Below are positions 59,394-64,000 of a stretch of 64,000 bases of DNA, piece by piece (within the stretch, counting starts at the first letter, position 1; each line of letters starts with the position of its first letter). Made by a program: the position numbers and the translations under genes. Under the pieces are notes generated by a model. The model saw only the letters and a list, made by a program, of their open reading frames with translations. It had not been told where the DNA came from and did no database searches. Source of the DNA: Drosophila pseudoobscura (taxonomy: Eukaryota > Arthropoda > Insecta > Diptera > Drosophilidae); assembly GCF_009870125.1 (NCBI RefSeq), contig NC_046683.1, forward strand, positions 45,027,869 to 45,091,868, written 5' to 3'.

Positions 59394-60775
59394 ACGGAGC
59401 GACCCAGTGGCATGGAAAATGCAATTTATTATGCAAAATGAAAAACAGAATGGGGGGCAGGGGCAGGGCCGGTCCGAGACAGAGATCATGGCACACTCTC
59501 GCGCGGTGGCCCCTCTCCGCCCCTCCCTCCGTCTGGGCACACAAAGCGCGTTGTTATTGTGGGACCAACAATAACAGCGAGGACTACAGTCACGGATATA
59601 AACATAATTCAATTTTTATTTAATTTCGCACAACAAACACAATAAATTCCGCTCGACTGCACCAGCCTCCCTCCCGCTTGGAGTCCTGCCAAACGCGTTG
59701 TGTTGCATACTCCAAGGCGTCGCCGGGTCTCGTCCCTCGTCCCGCTGCAAGCCAATCAGGAGTCGCGGCTCCACCCACCACCCGCCCAGCCACCCTGCCA
59801 CCACGAGGAGAACCCACTGCAAATGTCGGTGGCCACAATCTGTTGACTCATTTGTGTGCCCAGGAATGACGAGAACCCCACGCCAGTCGCAGTCGCAGGC
59901 AAAGCGAATGATGTGGGCGCAGTGCAAAGAGTGGCCACCGGCCACTGGCCACTGGCAGACACAGACCAGATACAGATACAGATACATGGGGATTCCGTTT
60001 GTTCACACAATGCGGTTTGAGGAGCAGCCCGGAGTCCGAGTGTCACTGCCATTGGTGACCCCGACTTTGCCCCTGCTTTTTTGTTGGCCAGTTTGCGGTG
60101 GCGTCGCGACGATTGAGGATTGATCCAGCGAGTTGGCAGGGCTTCCACACCCCAGAGACACTCACAGACGCCGATCCCCGACCGGCTGTGACCCTTCACC
60201 AAAGAGGCACTCCAAGAGCTGACACTGAGCCATAAAAGTGTGCCCCTTACCCTCTGGAAATTGATGTCAAACTCGAGACAACTTTTGGCGTCTCAAATAC
60301 AAAATTTCATTCAATCTGAAAATTGTTTAATAATTTTATTGATTTTCAATTAATTATGGCCATAATTTGAATACCATTTGAAGACGTGCTTGGAGACGGG
60401 CCAGCAAAAGGAGGCAAGAACTTTTAAAAGCAAAGAAAAAATGTGCCAAAAAGGTAAGGGAGCCGGCCAAGGGCCAAGGGGGAACCACAATTTTGCAGTC
60501 ACTTCTTTGCTTCAATTTTGGGTTCATAGATTTGATACTTGATATGGAATAATTAGCTTTAAATATGGAAGGCGACTCCTGCTTTTGGGCCACAGAAAAA
60601 AGGGAATCTTTTGCATCGAATCTTTTGCCCATTCTTAGCATTCTAAGATGTTTCACAAAAGTGGCCTAAAATACGTAGATGTACAGAAATATTTTGGAGG
60701 TGCTAGCTTCGTTGCGGTTCTACTTTAAGATCTATTCACAAAATGCACCCAAAATTGATTTCTAACCTCCATTAA

Positions 60776-61130
60776 CAGAGGCAGTAATAGACACCGTAAC
60801 AGAGGCAGTAACAGAGTCAGCAAAAGCAACAGAGACATTAACAGAGACAGTGACAGTAACAGACACTAAGCCAGTAAGAGTAACAGTAACAGAGACCGTA
60901 ACAGAGACAGTAACAGTAAAAAAGGCCGTAGCAGAGACAGTGAAAGAGACAGAGACAGTGACAGAGACAGTAACAGTAACAGAGGCCGTAGCAGAGACAG
61001 TGACAGAGACAGAGAGAGAGGCAGTAATACACACCGTAACAGAGGCAGTAACAGAGACAGTAACAGAGCCGTAGCAGAGACAGTGAAAGAGACAGAGACC
61101 GTAACAGAGACAGCAACAGCAACAGTAGGG
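60776..61130. repeat. ACAGAG/ACAGTA hexamer satellite-like array
   Basis: About 350 bases of hexamers of the type ACAGAG, GCAGTA, ACAGTA and ACAGAC in a higher-order mix of 12- and 18-bp units. It is open over long stretches on both strands because the period is a multiple of three. Confidence 0.9.
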
Positions 61131-64000
61131 GTACTCCCTTAAGTACTTAAATTATACATTAAAGTACCCTTTAGCTTGGGGCGAAAACCCAAAAAGAACA
61201 AGCCCGTAATTTTCTTTGTAAACTAGAAGAATTTCCCCTCCCTCCCCTCACCTTCCTCCCCCCACGCCCCCTGTAGATGTCATCAAATCATTAGATTAAT
61301 ACATTTTAGGGCCAAAAGTCGAAGCTTCGGTAATTGCCAAAAGCCCCATCAAGCGCTGGGCGATAAGCCATCCCAACCCCCAACCCCCGCCCCAAAGGAC
61401 ATGAAATATTTACACGTCAAGGAGTCCGCGAGTCGAGGCTTTGGCGAAATGTTGAAAAACACGCAAAGGGCGACCCAGAGAGAAGGGCAGGGCAGGGCAG
61501 GGCAGGGCAGGCTGGGCGTTTGTTTATTTTTAGCACGTTTATAAGGCCATCATCAGAAAAGGTTAGGTCAGGCCCTAAATACTAGGGGGGGGGGAGGGAC
61601 CCCTCTCTAAGCAGTCTCTTTGTTGGATTAGGTCACATTTTGCATAATTAATTCGGATTCGGGCGCCCCCCAAAATCGGTGGCGGGTTCAAAGGGCACGT
61701 TGCCGGCTCGCTCTTCAGGACGGCGGCTGTTTATGCATAAACACGCGCCTTTGACATCGAAATTTCGTTGGAAAATTGTGCGCAAATTGGGCCAAAGTTA
61801 AATGTTTGGCATTGGTCGTTGGCCCAATCCTTTCTGGCCACAAACCACTGCCATAAACACACACACACACGGACACACCACACAGGCACACAGGACGTCT
61901 AAATAAATTGCTGTCATTTGAAAAATTTCCCCAAGGTGGGGCCGAATGTTTAAAGCACTCCGTCCGTCCTTCTGTCCCTCCCTCCGTCCCTCCGTTCGTG
62001 TGTGTTGACTTGAGCTTAAAATCAAACCATTTGTCAGCAGGCGGCAGGCCCTGCTCCCAGGGGAGGGGCACAAACAGGGGCAAGTTCCAGACAAGACAGC
62101 GTTGCATGTTTTACACATTGACACACACACATGCACACATGCACACATTATTGTCGCTGTGTGTGTGTGACGCATGGTTGCAATTTGGTTGCACGGCCTC
62201 TGCCGTCCGTAGGGCTCGAAGGCTCTACGTCTCTACGTCTCTACGGCTGCCTGCACTTTAACCGCAACATACGAGTGCAATATTTCAAGCATGATTTCTT
62301 ATATGGCTTATACACACACACACACACACACGATGGTCACTCCTCCTCCTCCTCCTGCCACTGCCACTGCCACAGCCACAGCCACATTGACCCTCAAACA
62401 GCGCAGGGCGTTGCGCTGCAGCAGCCTCGCCGCTGTCCCACTCCGACTCCGGCTGCGGCTCCAGCTCCAGCTACAGCTCCAGCAACGGCACTGGCACTGG
62501 CACTGGCACTGGCACTGGCTCTGGGTCAAAGCGAAAGTGGCACATTTTGGGTGGAAATTTTGTTGGAGATATCTAGGTTACTGTGACAGAGTCGTTCTAG
62601 CTGCAGCATCAGCAGCAGCATCAGCAGCTGTTGTTTTTCCTGCTGTTGTTTGGGCCGTGCAGCATGGCCTACAACGCACACACACACCAGCACAAACACA
62701 CACCAGCACACACATACGGACAGACCCAAATAAACATTTCAGGCGGCCCTCCACTCGGACTCACGTGAGGCAGCAGCCAGCAGCCATGAATCCTCTCGAA
62801 GACCCCGGTAGCATCCACTGAACTTGTGCGCCATTTTTATTGCCGCGTTGCCTGCACCATTGTTTTGTCTGTCCCTCAACTACTCCCCCGCCACCGCCCG
62901 CCACCCATCGACGACCTCTGGCCTTCTCGCTTGCTCTTTGTTTTTCATCCTTGTTGATGTTTTTACTTTCATAGGGATCTCCGCCTCTCCGCCTCGTCCT
63001 CCTCTGTGCCCAGGCAGCTTTTCCTGGTTATCTGCTTACGCTCCACCCCCCTTCCACCTCTTGTTTTTTGCCTGCCCCAACTTTCGGTGCAGGGGCTTTT
63101 TGTTTATCCGAAGCACTTAACTCTTTGCTTCGGGGGCGCCAGCCAGGGAAAAACTTAAAGATAAACTTCTGGCCAACTTCTTAAACCAATTAATTGCAAT
63201 TTCATGCGTAATTAATTTGAGAGCTGCACAATGTGTTCCCAGCAGAGTTACGCCACCACGCCCCCCCTCCTCGCCCCCGTCCTTGCCTGCTCTTTCGAGT
63301 GATTTGCTTTGCATTGGCCCCCGGCGTCTCCCCCCTCAGAGAACAATCTGCATCGACATCTCGCCTCCTTCGATAGGGGAGGGGCAGGAAGGAGGAGTAA
63401 CCCCCCCGAAGAAGAGTGCAAAACTTATACGAGGACGCGTAAGGCGGCTGAAACTCTGCTATTTGTAGGCCCAAAGGATGCCTATTTACATGCTCTTGTG
63501 GAATAACACTTTCTCCACCCCTCTGACACGTCCATCGACCCTTAATCGCTGCACAAATTGAACGAATTTCCCATAAGCGAAAGGACACATTCCCTTCCAT
63601 ACGCCCCAAGCGATAGAGAGCTTGGAAGCCGAAAAAGATATCGATGTTTCGTGAAAATGCAATGATTCGAAGACCGTAGCCTTTCATAGATACAGATCTA
63701 ACCGCCCGACTACCATTAGCAGCCTCTTACCTCTTGCCAGGCGCCCTCACGGGGAGGGTAGAGTGTACAGGGATCCCCCTGTACCCTAGGGCGTGCAGCA
63801 CAGCCATATATTCCATACAACCCCTGACCAATTAAGCTTTGGCCTTACTTTGAGTGTAGATCCTGGACTTAAGATAGTTTCAGGGCCTCTAGGATGTAGC
63901 TCTTATGGAAGGGGATGCACCGGGGAGGTCCCTTTGGAGAATGTCTGATCCGATTGTCTGGAAATTTCTCCCAATTTCGAAGGCAAAAAAGGAAGTAGGC

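Larger units (their letters stand above)
52967..64000. other. Noncoding, repeat-rich DNA at the right edge
   Basis: No gene is supported. Many open frames pass through CA/TG, C-rich and hexamer repeats, but none has a domain, splice or promoter context. It probably belongs to the 5' intron or upstream region of app. Confidence 0.5.

Noticed and set aside
60762-61122. Minus-strand frames with Ser/Val/Thr repeats as a possible repeat protein
   Set aside because: Openness follows from a repeat period divisible by three; there is no start context or flanking unique coding sequence.

Overview
The window is Drosophila genomic DNA: short introns with GT/AG borders, TATA/Inr promoters, many CA/TG, TA and CAG-type microsatellites, and a DINE-1-type element carrying a GACN microsatellite. 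It contains three intact tandem beta-esterase genes that read as the Est-5C, Est-5B and Est-5A cluster of the Drosophila pseudoobscura group (homologues of D. melanogaster Est-6/Est-P). The neighbours (Miox, thoc6, Adk1, Tsen54, approximated) fit the region equivalent to D. melanogaster 69A, Muller element D, which is the XR arm in the pseudoobscura subgroup. Species (pseudoobscura, persimilis or miranda) and chromosome are inferred and not directly shown.

Left part (0.5-17.3 kb, plus strand). A secreted, probably GPI-anchored alpha-carbonic anhydrase (CAH2-like, 4 exons) is followed by a decayed 700-bp mariner copy and by myo-inositol oxygenase (Miox, 4 exons, all six iron ligands kept). Then come the three two-exon esterases, each with an intact Ser-Glu-His triad and a TATA/Inr promoter. 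The esterases are mosaics of each other, with long identical tracts that point to gene conversion.

Middle part (17.4-32.8 kb). thoc6 (minus strand) converges on Est-5A with 138 bp between stop codons. An intronless S1A serine protease (plus strand) stands alone at 24-25 kb in about 8 kb of otherwise geneless DNA. On the minus strand follow adenylate kinase Adk1, a degenerate second adenylate-kinase paralogue, and the tRNA-splicing endonuclease subunit Tsen54.

Right part (35.4-64 kb, minus strand). The DHHC palmitoyltransferase approximated (app) has eight coding exons between 48.7 and 40.4 kb and an alternative distal last exon at 36.3-35.4 kb, giving two different long C-terminal tails. Everything from 48.7 kb to the window end lacks recognisable coding sequence and is probably app 5' UTR intron or upstream DNA. 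It carries one DINE-1-like element (51.8-52.95 kb) and many simple and hexanucleotide repeat arrays.

The genes are independent housekeeping and secreted-enzyme loci, with no operon-like linkage. The points most worth a second look are the degenerate adenylate-kinase paralogue, a possible single-codon alternative first exon of Adk1, esterase gene conversion, the zymogen-less layout of the serine protease, and a dispersed repeat found upstream of both thoc6 and Tsen54.
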